Source: Stratiformator vulcanicus (GTDB taxonomy: Bacteria > Planctomycetota > Planctomycetia > Planctomycetales > Planctomycetaceae). From it: 64,000 bases of DNA. Position 1 is the first letter of the stretch. Every line of letters begins with the position of its first letter. Made by a program: the position numbers and the translations under genes. Shown here in pieces: positions 1 through 7,320 of this stretch. The notes under the pieces were generated by a model, which saw only the letters and a program-made list of their open reading frames with translations, was not told the origin of the DNA and did no database searches. The stretch covers positions 1,899,712-1,963,711 of the forward strand of contig NZ_CP036268.1 in assembly GCF_007744515.1 (NCBI RefSeq), in the 5' to 3' direction.

Positions 1-63
1 GCTACGCTCGCCCTGTTCTTTTGGCGTCCTGCCTTCCTGATTTCAGCCGCTCGCGACTATTTC

Positions 64-1686
64 ATGTCTTCACCGACCGAAATACCGAAGCACGCTCGTC
101 GCTGGCAGCTTGGGGCATTGGTGGCGTTTCTTGTCGTCCTCTTGTCGCCGTGGCCAGCCGATCTTCCCGATCCGGCAAGACGCTGCGCGGCGGTGACGGC
201 TGCAATGGGTGTGCTGTGGATGACACAGGCGCTGCCGATTGCCGTGACGAGCTTGATCCCTCTCGTGGCATTCCCGTTGATGGCGATTGTGGGAGCCCGC
301 GACATCAGTCGGGCCTACATGAGCAACAGTATCATGCTGTTTCTCGGCGGGATGGTCATCGCTCTCGGGATTGAGCGATGGAATCTGCATCGACGTATTG
401 CTTTGCATGTCTGCCGCGCCGTTGGCGTCGGGCCGCGGCGAATTGTGCTGGGCTTCATGCTCGCGACGGCCTTCCTATCGATGTGGATATCGAATACCGC
501 CACGACGCTGCTCATGCTGCCGATCGCGCTCGCCCTGCTTTCGACACTGACCGAGCTGCGCGGTGATGCCGCGGACGAAGGGGAAGGGCGGCGATTCGAC
601 ACGGACATGGGCTTCGCCCTGCTGCTCGGTATTGCCTACGCGGCGAGCATCGGCGGCGTGACGACGTTGGTGGGGACGCCGACCAATCTGATTTACACGC
701 AGACTTTCAGCGACCAATTTCCCGACGGCCCGGCGGTGTCGGCCGGGCAGTGGATCGTCAGTTTCCTGCCGGTCGGCGTCGTGCTGCTGGCGACGGCTTG
801 GACGGTCCTGACCTGGCGCCTGCGGGAACCGCCCTCGGCGGAGTCGCTCGACGCCTCGTTCTTCACCGATCGCATTCGTGATCTCGGTAAGCCGACTCGG
901 GCGGAATGGTTAATGACCGCCGTCTTTGCGGCGACTGCGGGGCTTTGGATCTTGCGGACGCCGCTCGACTTCGGATTCGGGCCGGTCACGTTCGGGTGGG
1001 GAGATGCGCTGGCCGATTTGCTCATTGCCGCGGGAATCGATGAGGGGCGGGCGCGGGGAGCCGTCGACGATTCGACGGTCGCCATCACGATGACCGTATT
1101 GATGTTCCTGATTCCCGCCTCCAAAGATGCCGACGGCGAGACGAACATGCTGATGGACTGGCCGACGGCGCGGAAGCTGCCGTGGGCGATTCTGCTACTG
1201 TTTGGAGGGGCCTTCGCACTAAAGAACGGCTTCGAAGCGTCAGGGCTGTCGCAGTACATCGGCGGCCAGTTCGTGGGACTCGCCGGACTGCCGATCTGGG
1301 TCGTCGTCGCGGTGACCTGCTTTGCGTTGACGTTTCTGACGGAGTTCAATCAGAACGTCGCGACCTGCGCGATCATCCTGCCGGTGCTTGCTGCCGCTTC
1401 GCCTCAACTGGGGATCGACCCGCGCCTGATTATGATCCCGGCGGCCGTCTCAGCCAGTTGTGCCTTCATGTTGCCGATCGCGACCGCTCCCAACGCGATC
1501 GCGTTTTCGTCCGGAAAAATTGATGCCGCAAAGATGGCCCGCACCGGCCTGTGGCTCAATCTGGCCGGGGTCGTCGTGATTACCGCAACCACACTGCTGT
1601 GGCTCAAGCCGCAGTTGGGGCTGTCGGCCACGCAGGTGCCTGACTGGGCCATCACCGCTCCAGCCGATGCCGCCTCAACCGATTGA
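64..1686 (+). CDS. SLC13/DASS family sodium-coupled anion transporter
   Basis: A 540-residue inner-membrane protein predicted to import dicarboxylates, sulfate or a similar anion with sodium. It is hydrophobic throughout, with about a dozen membrane spans. The two family signature hairpins are visible: SNTATTLLMLP near residues 143-153 and EFNQNVATCAIILP near 427-440; in DASS transporters these Asn/Thr loops bind sodium and substrate carboxylates. The ATG at 64 gives the usual short hydrophilic N-terminus, but the frame stays open to the left edge, so an earlier start cannot be excluded. It is followed 66 nt later by purM with no functional link. Substrate cannot be told from sequence. Confidence 0.88.
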   Translation: MSSPTEIPKHARRWQLGALVAFLVVLLSPWPADLPDPARRCAAVTAAMGVLWMTQALPIAVTSLIPLVAFPLMAIVGARDISRAYMSNSIMLFLGGMVIALGIERWNLHRRIALHVCRAVGVGPRRIVLGFMLATAFLSMWISNTATTLLMLPIALALLSTLTELRGDAADEGEGRRFDTDMGFALLLGIAYAASIGGVTTLVGTPTNLIYTQTFSDQFPDGPAVSAGQWIVSFLPVGVVLLATAWTVLTWRLREPPSAESLDASFFTDRIRDLGKPTRAEWLMTAVFAATAGLWILRTPLDFGFGPVTFGWGDALADLLIAAGIDEGRARGAVDDSTVAITMTVLMFLIPASKDADGETNMLMDWPTARKLPWAILLLFGGAFALKNGFEASGLSQYIGGQFVGLAGLPIWVVVAVTCFALTFLTEFNQNVATCAIILPVLAAASPQLGIDPRLIMIPAAVSASCAFMLPIATAPNAIAFSSGKIDAAKMARTGLWLNLAGVVVITATTLLWLKPQLGLSATQVPDWAITAPADAASTD

Positions 1687-1752
1687 GGCTGCGTTGCCAA
1701 ATTCCCGGTCGAATCGATAATCGATCGAAAACTCCCTCTGAGCAGGAACGCG

Positions 1753-2748
1753 ATGCCCGACTCCGTTACCTACAAATCGGCCGGCGTCGATCTCGACGTC
1801 TACGCCGAGTCGATGCGGCGATTGCCCGAACTCGTCGCGCGGACGAAACGGCCCGGGATGATGGACTTGCCCGGCGGGTTTGCAGGGCTGTTCCGGCTGA
1901 TGGACGCGGGCAAGTTCGAAGACCCTGTTCTTGTCTCGGGCACCGACGGCGTCGGGACGAAGCTCAAAGTCGCGCAGGCTTGCGGGCGGTTTGATACGGT
2001 CGGAATCGATCTCGTCGCGATGTGCGTCAACGACGTGCTGTGCCTTGGGGCGGAGCCGCTGTTCTTTCTCGACTATCTCGCGATGGGACGCGACGAGCCG
2101 GATAAAGTCGCGGCCTTGGTCGCCGGGGTGAGTGAAGGCTGCGTGCGTGCGGGCTGCGGGCTGATCGGCGGCGAGACGGCAATCATGCCCGACGTCTACG
2201 CGGGCGATGAGTTCGACATGGCGGGATTTTCCGTCGGAGTCGTCGATCGCTCCAAGCTGATCGATGGTTCGAAGATCGAGCCCGGGGATGTGGTCGTGGG
2301 GTTGCCGTCGAGCGGCTTTCATTCGAACGGATACAGCCTCATTCGCAAAGTCGTCTTTGACCACGCGGGCATGTCGGCGGGCGATCGAATCGACGAACTC
2401 GGTCGCTCGGTGGGCGAGTTGCTGATCGAGCCGACTCGAATTTATGCCGAGGAAGTGCGCAACCTACTCGCCTCCGATGTCGGGCCGCACGTGCGCGGCC
2501 TCTGTCACATCACCGGTGGCGGACTCGTTGAGAACATCGAGCGAATTCTACCGCAGGGCTGTGGATTGGAAGTCGAGCCGCGGCCATTGCCACCGGAGTT
2601 TGAATGGCTCCGCAAACTCGGGGACATCGCCGACGACGAGATGCGGCGGGTATTCAACTGCGGGATCGGTTTCGTGTTCGTAGTGCCGGATGAATTCGCC
2701 GATCAGATTCCCGGCGGGTTTCAAGTGGGACGGATTCGCGCAAAGTGA
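1753..2748 (+). CDS. purM: Phosphoribosylformylglycinamidine cyclo-ligase (AIR synthetase)
   Basis: Cytosolic purine-synthesis enzyme that closes FGAM to AIR using ATP. The 331 residues match the family length (about 345). Characteristic motifs are present: GTDGVGTKL at about 63-71, the conserved D-x-V-AMCVNDVLCLGAEPL region near 90-105, GGETAIMPDVY near 140-150 and GLPSSGFHSNGYSL near 183-196. It is not in a pur operon here; upstream is a transporter and downstream a repeat-filled spacer. The ATG at 1753 lies next to a modest purine-rich stretch (gagcaggaacgcg). Confidence 0.97.
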   Translation: MPDSVTYKSAGVDLDVYAESMRRLPELVARTKRPGMMDLPGGFAGLFRLMDAGKFEDPVLVSGTDGVGTKLKVAQACGRFDTVGIDLVAMCVNDVLCLGAEPLFFLDYLAMGRDEPDKVAALVAGVSEGCVRAGCGLIGGETAIMPDVYAGDEFDMAGFSVGVVDRSKLIDGSKIEPGDVVVGLPSSGFHSNGYSLIRKVVFDHAGMSAGDRIDELGRSVGELLIEPTRIYAEEVRNLLASDVGPHVRGLCHITGGGLVENIERILPQGCGLEVEPRPLPPEFEWLRKLGDIADDEMRRVFNCGIGFVFVVPDEFADQIPGGFQVGRIRAK

Positions 2749-2800
2749 AAGTGGGCGAGAATCGCTCTGATACACGCCACGTTCGATGTGGGAACGCCGC

Positions 2801-2881
2801 ACAAGCCCGCAGCGCAAGTAAGGGAACTCAATGAAAAGGTAGCCATTCGCGCAAAATCCCTCGCTCGCGCGTCGGGCTTGT
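2801..2881. repeat. Hairpin repeat family A, copy 1
   Basis: 81-nt element with 25-nt inverted arms: left arm 2801-2825 (begins ACAAGCCCGCAGCGC, ends AGGGA) and right arm 2857-2881 (begins TCCCTCGCTCGCGC, ends CGGGCTTGT). The arms pair with only a few mismatches around a central 31 nt. Related copies lie at 2940-3020, 62869-62975 and, more degenerate, 56919-56986. Confidence 0.85.
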
Positions 2882-2939
2882 ATTGTTTTGCTTTGCTCTC
2901 GCCACTCGCCTCTTGCCCCTCGACAAATATGATCGCCAC

Positions 2940-3020
2940 ACAAGCCCGCAGCGCGAGCAAGGGATTTTAATGAAAAGGTAGCCATTCCCGCGGAGTCCCT
3001 CGCTCGCGCTTCGGGCTTGT
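2940..3020. repeat. Hairpin repeat family A, copy 2
   Basis: Exactly 81 nt like copy 1, with arms 2940-2964 and 2996-3020. The centre 'aatgaaaaggtagccattc' is the same in both copies, so this is a recent tandem duplication of a unit about 139 nt long. It ends about 70 nt before the start of the ABC-2 permease gene. Confidence 0.85.
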
Positions 3021-3093
3021 TTCGCTTTGCTCTCGCCACTCGACTCTTGACCCTTGACTCTTTTTCAGCGGGCTGACGCCTGAAAATCGACTG

Positions 3094-3939
3094 ATGAAGC
3101 AATCTGTTGTCGAACGCCCGAATTATCTGAGCGTCTGGCTGACGTTCCTGCGGAACTCGGCCGTGCGCGAGATGACGTTCCGCAGCAACTTCATCATTAC
3201 AGTGCTGACGCGGGCGTTTTATTTCGCGGCGCAGCTCACACTGTTCGAGATCATCTACCGCAACGTGCCGACGATCGCCGATTGGTCGCGGGCGGAGTAC
3301 TTCGGCTTCATGGCGACGGGCATGCTGATCAATGCGCTCGTCGAGACATTCTTCATGCCGAATTGTGCGAACTTCAGCGAGTTGATTCGCAAGGGCGACC
3401 TCGACTTCGTCCTGACGAAACCGATCGACACGCAGTTTTTGGTCTCATTCGAGAAGGTCGAAATCGCGATGCTCAATCAAGTGCTGCTGTCGGTGGCGCT
3501 GCTCGGCTATGCGATCAATGACCTCGGGCAGTGGGACCTCTTCTGGACCGCGGACGGGCTGTTGCGGATCGCCCTCTACATCCTGCTCGTCGGCTGCGGG
3601 GTGACGCTGTTTTATAGCTTGATGATTTCACTCGCTGCGACGAGTGTGTGGTTCGGGCGCAATCAGGGGCTTTACGACTTCTGGTTCTACGTAACGGTTT
3701 TCGCTCGCTACCCGCGGGATATTTATCAGGGAGGCCCGTTGGCGAGCATTCTGCTGGTCACGTTCAGCTACGTAATTCCAATCCTGCTCGCCGTCACGCT
3801 GCCGGCTCGCGTGCTGATGAAGTCGCTGGAGAGTTGGCCGTTCATCGGGATCAGTGTGCTCTCAGCGATCATCGGTGTAGCTGTGTCCCGAGCGATCTTC
3901 ATCGGTTCGCTCAGAGGCTATCGCAGCGCGAGCTCGTAG
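3094..3939 (+). CDS. ABC-2 type transporter permease (DUF990-like)
   Basis: A 281-residue membrane protein resembling the DUF990/ABC-2 permease family: a cytosolic N-terminus with REMTFRSNF, a loop with [12 protein letters not shown] near residues 105-116 typical of this family, and about six membrane spans. Such permeases normally work as pairs with an ATPase encoded next door. Here neither an ATPase nor the second permease is adjacent (purM upstream, an unrelated minus-strand gene downstream), so the partners must be elsewhere. Family assignment is by recognition of the N-terminal and LTKPID pattern; the substrate is unknown. Confidence 0.75.
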   Translation: MKQSVVERPNYLSVWLTFLRNSAVREMTFRSNFIITVLTRAFYFAAQLTLFEIIYRNVPTIADWSRAEYFGFMATGMLINALVETFFMPNCANFSELIRKGDLDFVLTKPIDTQFLVSFEKVEIAMLNQVLLSVALLGYAINDLGQWDLFWTADGLLRIALYILLVGCGVTLFYSLMISLAATSVWFGRNQGLYDFWFYVTVFARYPRDIYQGGPLASILLVTFSYVIPILLAVTLPARVLMKSLESWPFIGISVLSAIIGVAVSRAIFIGSLRGYRSASS

Positions 3940-4086
3940 GGCGGGCTGTGCCCGAGAGGCGTAGGGCGGGCTGTGCCCGCCGAGAAGCGAGAAGCGAGAA
4001 GCGGGGAACGAAAAGCCGAAGTGTCGGAGGCGAATTCGCTTTTTGAAACCAGTGAGCGACCGGTCGGCGGGCACAGCCCGCCCTAC
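3936..4086. repeat. Inverted intergenic repeat GTAGGGCGGGCTGTGCCCGC
   Basis: Two direct copies start at 3936 (truncated) and 3961 (22 nt, to 3982); a perfect 22-nt reverse complement lies at 4065-4086, so the stretch can form a long stem. Each unit is itself partly palindromic (GGGCGGGC...GCCCGCC). Between them are octamer-like repeats of 'gagaagc'. The first unit overlaps the last codons and stop of the permease gene. A degenerate relative occurs at about 21291-21315. Confidence 0.8.
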
Positions 4087-4129
4087 GTAATCGCTTCACG
4101 CTTCTCGTCCGTCGCTTCTCGTCGAAACT

Positions 4130-4678
4130 CTATTTTTTCTCGTCGTCGAAATCGTCGAAGGAGTCGAATTCGTCCTGGTCGCCTTCGGCGAACAGGTCGT
4201 CACCGGTTTCGAATTCCTCGGTGCTGGTGAATTCCTCGTTTTCGAAGTCGTCGTCCATTCCGAATTCTTCGGTGGAGCCGAACTCGTCATCCCCGTCGGT
4301 ATCGAATTCAGCCGTCTCGCCGAATTCGTCACCTTCGATCATATCGGCTTCGAAATCGCTGTCGTCCCCATCGCCTTCGACGACCGAAGCGGGCAGGCCA
4401 TCTTCGTCGACCCCTTCATCAGAAACGAATCCGTCGTCTTCGAACGATTCGTCGACGTCTTCCTCGTCGGCCCGGGGATTGGTCGATGGGCCGAGCAGAA
4501 TGGCGACGGGCATAATCGCGACGACGACGCTGGCGAGCAGCGTCAGTGCGACCATGATCAGGAGCACCATCGGGAACTTCTCGAATCCGCCCAGCAAGGC
4601 CATCACCAGTAGGTAGGCCAAAAAGCCCGCGGGGACCGCGGCGAGCAGAGACGATACGGCGAAGGTCATTTTGTTCAT
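4130..4678 (-). CDS. Hypothetical membrane protein with long acidic tail
   Basis: 182 residues. Two hydrophobic segments (about 7-30 and 37-62) anchor the protein; from residue 66 onward it is a low-complexity Asp/Glu tail rich in DDGFVSDEG, EFGETAEFD and DDFENEEF patterns. I recognise no domain. The tail resembles disordered acidic regions that bind cations or basic proteins, but this is only an inference from composition. It stands alone on the minus strand with its own 140-nt upstream spacer, shared divergently with the glycosylase gene. Confidence 0.7.
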   Translation of the reverse strand: MNKMTFAVSSLLAAVPAGFLAYLLVMALLGGFEKFPMVLLIMVALTLLASVVVAIMPVAILLGPSTNPRADEEDVDESFEDDGFVSDEGVDEDGLPASVVEGDGDDSDFEADMIEGDEFGETAEFDTDGDDEFGSTEEFGMDDDFENEEFTSTEEFETGDDLFAEGDQDEFDSFDDFDDEKK

Positions 4679-4821
4679 TGGCGACGTTCCACCCGGCCGG
4701 CAACACTAAAGACACAAAACTCTCGGTCGGCGCTTTACGCAGATTTCATGACGACCGCCCCTAGTATGGAGCGGCCCGGAAGCTTCTGGCAACCACGCTC
4801 CTTGATCGACTCCTGTCATCG

Positions 4822-5511
4822 ATGCAACCGTCCCCGAACGAACTGAATGATCGGATCATCCGCTGCAAACGGTGCCCCCGGTTGCGGGAGTACTGCCGCG
4901 AGGTCGCCCGGACCAAGCGTCGAGCCTACGCGGACGAGAGATATTGGGGGAAACCGGTCCCGAATTTCGGCGATTCGCAAGCGGATTTGCTGATCGTGGG
5001 CCTCGCGCCGGGGGCGCATGGCGCGAATCGAACGGGCCGGATGTTTACCGGCGATCGCAGCGGCGACTTTCTCTACGCCGCGTTGCACCGGGCCGGCTTC
5101 GCGTCGCAACCGGAAAGCACCGCGATCGATGACGGGCTTGAACTGAAAAACTGCGCCATCACAGCCGCGTGTAACTGTTCCCCGCCCCAGAATAAGCCGA
5201 GCCGGGATGAGCAAACCAATTGCAGCACGTGGCTCGTAGAGACTTTTGCTCAGGCCAATCCCAAAGTGGTGTTGTGCCTTGGCGCATTGGCGTGGAATGC
5301 CACGTTTGCCCTACTCAAAGAAAGTTATCGCGATAAAGGAGCACGACCGAAATTTGAACACGGACAGGTCTTCAATATCGCAGACGGTTTAACGATCATC
5401 GGCAGCTATCACGTGAGTCAGCAAAACACCTTCACCGGCAAGCTGACGGAGGCGATGTTCGACAACGTGCTCGCCGAATGCCGGAGTTTCATCGAGTCGA
5501 CGCGGCGGTGA
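4822..5511 (+). CDS. Family 5 uracil-DNA glycosylase (UdgB)
   Basis: Base-excision repair enzyme that removes uracil and other deaminated bases from DNA. The 229 residues fit the type-5 family. The active-site motif [14 protein letters not shown] lies at 60-73, with the second motif [10 protein letters not shown] at 197-206. The iron-sulfur cluster cysteines are visible: C15 and C18 in RCKRC, with C117/C119 and C134 as further ligands. Family 5 is distinguished from family 4 by the [13 protein letters not shown] form and absence of the usual catalytic Asp/Asn. Divergent from the acidic membrane-protein gene. Confidence 0.9.
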   Translation: MQPSPNELNDRIIRCKRCPRLREYCREVARTKRRAYADERYWGKPVPNFGDSQADLLIVGLAPGAHGANRTGRMFTGDRSGDFLYAALHRAGFASQPESTAIDDGLELKNCAITAACNCSPPQNKPSRDEQTNCSTWLVETFAQANPKVVLCLGALAWNATFALLKESYRDKGARPKFEHGQVFNIADGLTIIGSYHVSQQNTFTGKLTEAMFDNVLAECRSFIESTRR

Positions 5512-5638
5512 CAGGCAGAGACGAAAACATCCACTGCTTAAGACGATCTATCAGAACATCATGCAGGGCTTGACCGACGACCTCTCACCGCGCTGACCCG
5601 AACCGCGATCCAAGATGTCATTCGCCGGTCGCGCTTGC

Positions 5639-6574
5639 CTAGTTCGAATCGTCACCGGCAATGTTCCAAGCCGTCAGCCAAGTCGTCTCGCCTCGTTCGA
5701 AGCCGAAGTCTTCGATGAGCCGCTCCTCCATGTCGGGCATGTGCCCCGCACCATAGAAGATCCCGATTTCCGTCTGCCCGGCGGCGAGTTGTTTTTTCAA
5801 CTCGTCGAGAGCCACGGCGTTGCGTTCGGTAATGATCGTGGACCCATCCGGCCCGCTGAAGGTGTCGGTCAGGACATCCATTTGCGTAAATTGCTCAGCC
5901 ATCAGGCCCTTCAGTTTTGTCGCGCGGTCCTTATCGAACAGCATCGCGATGATTTCGAAATCGGACGGCGGGCGTCCCGACTTCGATTGAGCGGCCATGC
6001 TCTTGGTCATGATGTTCATGAACATCGTGAACCAGGACTCGCCCCGTTCCTGCATCTTCTCGGCGAATTGTTTCGGCGACATGTCGGCGTGAACCATGTT
6101 GTCAGCCCGATAATCGATCAGCGAAAGCTGGTGTTCCAGTTCGAGCAGATCTTTCATTCCGGTCTGCATCGATCCGATCAACGACATCGATGCACCGCGA
6201 TCGTTCTTCGCCGCTCGCGTGCCCTTCTTGATGGCGTCTTTCTCTGCGACCAACTCATACAGCACGGCTTCGTAGTCTTCGAAGCGATCGTTCAACGCCT
6301 CATAATACGCTTTGTCGCCGACGTGAATCGCACCGATCAGGTCAACGACCGTATCGCCTTTCGTGAACCGGACAATCGACGTCTCCAACGCTTTCGCCTT
6401 GCCGCCTTCAGTTCGCAGCAGTCGAACCCACTCGGTCTCTTCGGTGACATCGGCCTCAACGACGGTCGTTGCGGCATCGCCCGCGCACGCGAGCGACGGC
6501 ACGCCCGCTGCGATCAGACCCAGGAATAACCGAAGCAGAGAATCGCTACCGGGTTTGGGGAAGTGCTGAGCCAT
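5639..6574 (-). CDS. Secreted TraB/GumN-like (Tiki superfamily) protein
   Basis: 311 residues with an N-terminal signal peptide (hydrophobic 14-31). The family's two conserved signatures are present: GAIHVGD at 81-87, in which the His follows a beta strand after VVDL, and GAGHMPD at 275-281 near the C-terminus. A conserved glutamate (YELV) follows the first motif by about 25 residues. Members are proposed metal-dependent peptidases or erythromycin-esterase-like folds; function in bacteria is not settled. Likely periplasmic. It converges with the glycosylase gene and has a long empty region upstream. Confidence 0.75.
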   Translation of the reverse strand: MAQHFPKPGSDSLLRLFLGLIAAGVPSLACAGDAATTVVEADVTEETEWVRLLRTEGGKAKALETSIVRFTKGDTVVDLIGAIHVGDKAYYEALNDRFEDYEAVLYELVAEKDAIKKGTRAAKNDRGASMSLIGSMQTGMKDLLELEHQLSLIDYRADNMVHADMSPKQFAEKMQERGESWFTMFMNIMTKSMAAQSKSGRPPSDFEIIAMLFDKDRATKLKGLMAEQFTQMDVLTDTFSGPDGSTIITERNAVALDELKKQLAAGQTEIGIFYGAGHMPDMEERLIEDFGFERGETTWLTAWNIAGDDSN

Positions 6575-7320
6575 GGTCGTCTCGTCAATCGGAATGGAGA
6601 TGGCGTCTCGGTCGTTCAGATATCATTGTCCGGGTTTCGACAAGCATAGGCCGCAATCCGACCAGAGGAAATACCCACGCGCCCTATCGTCACATTGACG
6701 GATGTCATCCGCTCCGCCGCGTCTCAAGTCGCCGCCGAGCGATCGCTCATTCCCACTATGCTGCGACGTGTTTGCAATGATCGACGAACCCCCTGAATCG
6801 CGTCAATCACCCAATTGAAACCGCGAAACACACAATTTAATGTTCGAAAAATGTGCATGGGGTCGACTCGCGGCGAGACTGTCGAAACGGGCGGACTTGA
6901 CGCATTTCAAAGCCTATGTAGCATTTGTGATCAGATCAGGGTTCTCGAAACCTGCCGCCGTCGGTAATATTCCGCCGACGGCACGGAGACCGGCGTGCCC
7001 TCCGTACGGCTTTGCCCCAAGTCGTGCGCTGCTGCCGAGGGACTTTTCCCACAACGACCTGAGACGGTGACTCACGGATCGGGTTGCTCGGGAAAACACC
7101 ACAAGAGATGGTTCCGCCCGGATTCCGATTCGGCGAACCGACAACGGCACAAGCGGTCTGTAGGAATAGACAGAGTCTCTATTTTCACTGATTTGAAGCG
7201 GAATTCGAAAGTGTTTTCCGGCCGGCACTTTCTGAATTGAGTTTTGATCGGTCGCCACCCTTACCCGCCCGGCTTAGTCATTAACGCCGGGCATTGCAGC
7301 CTTTTTCAAAGCACGGATCC
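6575..7320. other. Long spacer upstream of fusA
   Basis: 746 nt between two divergent genes, with no convincing reading frame: the small frames have no protein character and one runs through a hairpin cluster. It probably holds the promoters for the TraB-like gene and fusA. The only structure I see is the hairpin cluster at 6957-7005. No tRNA-like cloverleaf was found on either strand by eye. Confidence 0.6.
6957..7005. repeat. Nested GC-rich hairpins with alternative pairings
   Basis: GCCGTCGG (6957-6964) pairs with CCGACGGC (6975-6982). The right arm overlaps a second stem GGCACG (6980-6985)/CGTGCC (6994-6999) and a third ACGGAG (6983-6988)/CTCCGT (7000-7005), so the stems are mutually exclusive. 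This may be a dispersed palindromic repeat or part of the fusA leader; no T-run follows, so it is not an intrinsic terminator. Confidence 0.55.

Larger units (their letters stand above)
2749..3093. other. Intergenic spacer made of a tandem hairpin repeat
   Basis: 345 nt between purM and the ABC-2 permease gene. It contains no credible gene; the small open frames in it run through the repeats. It is mostly filled by two direct copies of a 120-125 nt unit (starting at 2800 and 2939, offset 139), each with an 81-nt inverted repeat followed by a CT-rich tail ending in forms of 'ctcgccactcg...cttgac'. Confidence 0.8.

Noticed and set aside
1-63. 3' end of an upstream gene or N-terminal extension of the SLC13 protein
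   Set aside because: The SLC13 frame is open to the edge and hydrophobic, but 20 codons are too few to decide; left unannotated.
5615-6529. 304-codon plus-strand frame antisense to the TraB-like gene
   Set aside because: The minus-strand frame has a signal peptide and both family motifs; the plus-strand translation is Arg/His-rich with no domain, a GC-rich shadow.
6840-7070. 76-codon small gene upstream of fusA
   Set aside because: It runs through the hairpin cluster, has no recognisable protein character or ribosome site.
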